64,000 nucleotides of DNA from Chryseolinea soli (GTDB lineage Bacteria; Bacteroidota; Bacteroidia; Cytophagales; Cyclobacteriaceae), in assembly GCF_003589925.1 (NCBI RefSeq), contig NZ_CP032382.1, positions 1,798,001 through 1,862,000 of the forward strand. The letters run 5' to 3'. The position numbers were made by a program, and so were the translations under genes. Every line of letters starts with the position of its first letter. Within the stretch, counting starts at the first letter, position 1. This document shows positions 62,614 to 64,000 of this stretch, piece after piece. The notes below the pieces were generated by a model. It made no database searches and was not told where the DNA came from. It was given only the letters and a program-made list of their open reading frames with translations.

Positions 62614-62646
62614 CAAAGTTAGCGTTTGTTGGGAAGGATCGTGAAA
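62614..62646 (-). promoter_or_regulatory. promoter of ispH
   Basis: The minus strand reads TTTC (62646-62643), a 21-base gap, then TAACTTTG (62621-62614, exact -7 match). The distance to the TTG at 62519 would be nearly 90 bases, but only about 12-20 to the ATT at 62594. Confidence 0.65.
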
Positions 62647-62652
62647 GGAAAG

Positions 62653-62704
62653 CCCATTATTCTCTTCTCCTGACGGTGTCAGGCAACTGAGAATAATGGG
62701 TTTT
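62653..62704. terminator. two-layer hairpin between the DUF2158-like and ispH genes
   Basis: CCCATTATTCTC pairs with GAGAATAATGGG, and inside it CCTGAC pairs with GTCAGG. The plus strand then reads TTTTC. It could end the 57-aa gene's transcript or the window's minus-strand reading from HtrA. Both stems are perfect. Confidence 0.6.
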
Positions 62705-62718
62705 CAATTTCTACAGAA

Positions 62719-62892
62719 TTATGCTGCTTTAGAGAGCTTATCTTCCTTGATCTTGTTTGTCCTTACCTCTTTGGCTTCCAGGTCGAACCACTTCACTTCG
62801 ACAAAATTGTTTTTGATGTACTTCAAAACCTCCACCACTTTTCCGTCAATCTTGCTGCGAACACGTTCGCCTTTTCTAAACAATCTCCTCAT
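62719..62892 (-). CDS. 57-residue DUF2158/YodC-like protein
   Basis: ATG at 62892, stop TAA at 62719-62721. Residues begin MRRLFRKGERVRSKIDGKVV and include EVLKYIKNNFVEVKWFDL. The pattern (a GxxVxxK start, then VxVxWFD) fits the small SH3-like DUF2158 family of unknown function. It is too small to be seen by length cut-offs. It ends near the hairpin and starts 21 bases after the HtrA stop, so it may be co-transcribed with it. Confidence 0.7.
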   Translation of the reverse strand: MRRLFRKGERVRSKIDGKVVEVLKYIKNNFVEVKWFDLEAKEVRTNKIKEDKLSKAA

Positions 62893-62913
62893 AATAATTA
62901 CTTAATCTATTGT

Positions 62914-64000
62914 TTACATCCTCAAGGCGTAGTTGAATTCCCGCGGAAGGTCTTCATAGGTTCCGGAGAAAATCACCAGGTCGCCAGGTTTCTTTTTCTT
63001 TACAATCTCATTGAACTCTTTTACGGATTTTACAGGTTGATCGTTCACTTTGGATACAATAAAGCCTTCCCGCATGTCGGTGTACTTGGATATTTTGCCA
63101 TTTCCAAGGGCTTTTATCCGGACACCGTGATCAAGATCGAGTTTTTTTAGGACTTTTCCATCTATCTCCTCCAATTGTACGCCCAGGGCCGAAACTTCGT
63201 CCTTTATAGCGGCTGTCACCGCTTCGGCTTTTCCATCCCTGTTTTTCAGGGTCACGGGAATGGTTACTTCGCTTCCTTTACGGTTGACCACCATGTTCAC
63301 CTTATCGCCAGGACGGTGACGACCGATGTACTCGATCAAAGCCGTGCTCGACTTGATGGGCGCTTCGTCTATCTTCACCACTACGTCGCCTTCTTTCAAA
63401 CCGGCTTCTTTGCCAGAGCTGTGCTCTGCGAAGCCGGAGATGTAAGCGCCTTCGTTTACTTTGAGATCAAATTCTTTTGCCAGGTCGCTGTTCACACTGC
63501 CGACAGACACACCCAACCAGCCGCGTTGCACAGCACCGAACTTGATGAGGTCTTCCACGATCTTGCTCACGATGTTGGAGGGGACGGCAAAGCCATAGCC
63601 CGAATACGATCCAGTAGGACTGGCAATCGCGGTGTTGATGCCGAGCAATCCACCGTTCAATTCTACCAATGCACCACCACTGTTTCCAGGGTTGATGGCG
63701 GCGTCGGTTTGAATAAACGATTCGATCGCCGTGTTGCCTTCACCATTGTTCCGATTCAGGATGCTGATGTTTCTGCCTTTTGCGCTGATGATCCCGGCCG
63801 TTACAGTAGACGTAAGGTTGTAAGGGTTACCTACCGCCAATACCCACTCTCCGACCTTTGCCTTATCGGAATCCACAAAGGGAAGATAAGGAAGATCTTT
63901 CTGATTGATCTTGATGAGGGCGAGGTCGGTGTCGGGGTCGATGCCGATGACTTCTGCTTTGTAGGCGCGGTTGTCATACAGGGTAACTTCCACCACATCG
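62914..64000 (-). CDS. HtrA/DegP family serine protease (partial, runs off the right edge)
   Basis: Periplasmic quality-control protease. The C-terminal 362 residues are in the window; the start and catalytic His lie beyond base 64000. Asp of the triad is in DTDLALIKI; the active Ser is in GNSGGALVELNGG. Two PDZ domains follow (GWLGVSV...VNEGAYISGF; GVQLEEIDGKV...MREGFIVSKVNDQP). The frame stays open to the edge, where GTG at 63996 is an internal codon rather than a start. DUF2158-like gene follows by 21 bases. Confidence 0.92.
   Translation of the reverse strand, partial: DVVEVTLYDNRAYKAEVIGIDPDTDLALIKINQKDLPYLPFVDSDKAKVGEWVLAVGNPYNLTSTVTAGIISAKGRNISILNRNNGEGNTAIESFIQTDAAINPGNSGGALVELNGGLLGINTAIASPTGSYSGYGFAVPSNIVSKIVEDLIKFGAVQRGWLGVSVGSVNSDLAKEFDLKVNEGAYISGFAEHSSGKEAGLKEGDVVVKIDEAPIKSSTALIEYIGRHRPGDKVNMVVNRKGSEVTIPVTLKNRDGKAEAVTAAIKDEVSALGVQLEEIDGKVLKKLDLDHGVRIKALGNGKISKYTDMREGFIVSKVNDQPVKSVKEFNEIVKKKKPGDLVIFSGTYEDLPREFNYALRM

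Overview
The window looks like a stretch of chromosome from a Bacteroidota bacterium, most likely of the order Cytophagales (a Chryseolinea or Ohtaekwangia-like relative is a guess). Four things point there. Several genes sit a few bases downstream of the Bacteroidota-type -7 box TAnnTTTG, and few have a strong Shine-Dalgarno sequence. There is a TonB-dependent receptor with a CarboxypepD_reg-like N-terminus. Signalling genes are of the LytS/LytTR and NarX/NarL types. The gene pairings (rimP-nusA-infB; rpsU-tyrosine recombinase-hpf) and sugar hydrolases also fit. There is no phage, insertion sequence, CRISPR array or rRNA. Both window edges cut a gene: an M23 peptidase on the left and an HtrA/DegP protease on the right.

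Layout. 1-7 kb: cell-envelope and metabolic genes (M23 peptidase, a DsbD split by an A11 tract, lysA, an alpha/beta hydrolase, an aldo/keto reductase). 6.8-13.6 kb: uvrA, a multi-pass membrane protein, a LytS-type kinase with its LytTR regulator. 13.7-16.7 kb: a DEAD-box helicase divergent from pyrC, then tRNA-His with clear promoter and terminator. 16.7-22.5 kb: small conserved proteins, a YHS protein, a LOG-family protein divergent from a GH130 lipoprotein, an SDR protein. 22.5-28.8 kb: a TonB receptor plus a repeat-rich surface lipoprotein, and a MoxR ATPase. 28.9-35.6 kb: a DnaQ/GIY-YIG fusion, then a signalling region: a degenerate receiver, a NarL-type regulator and its kinase, two tandem seven-helix membrane paralogues and a small protein ending in a CPPYC motif. 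35.7-42.8 kb: trans-sulfuration enzyme, GNAT, RidA, Tag glycosylase, M28 peptidase, prfA and lemA. 42.9-48.1 kb: a carbohydrate block (GH29 fucosidase, xylose-isomerase-like protein, GH3 glucosidase) next to a NUDIX/NrtR-type regulator with two matching operators. 48.2-52.8 kb: the rimP-nusA-infB operon. 52.9-57.8 kb: a nucleotide-sugar operon (ugd, UDP-xylose synthase-like, rfbB, rfbA, HD protein). 58-64 kb: acyl-CoA dehydrogenase, rpsU, xerC-like recombinase, hpf, ispH, a 57-aa DUF2158-like protein and HtrA.

Most of the window is ordinary housekeeping. The parts most worth a second look are the 31-35.6 kb signalling/membrane cassette with its cluster of three adjacent palindromes, the paired operators between the GH3 gene and the NUDIX regulator, the homopolymer break in dsbD, and the apparent non-ATG start of ispH.
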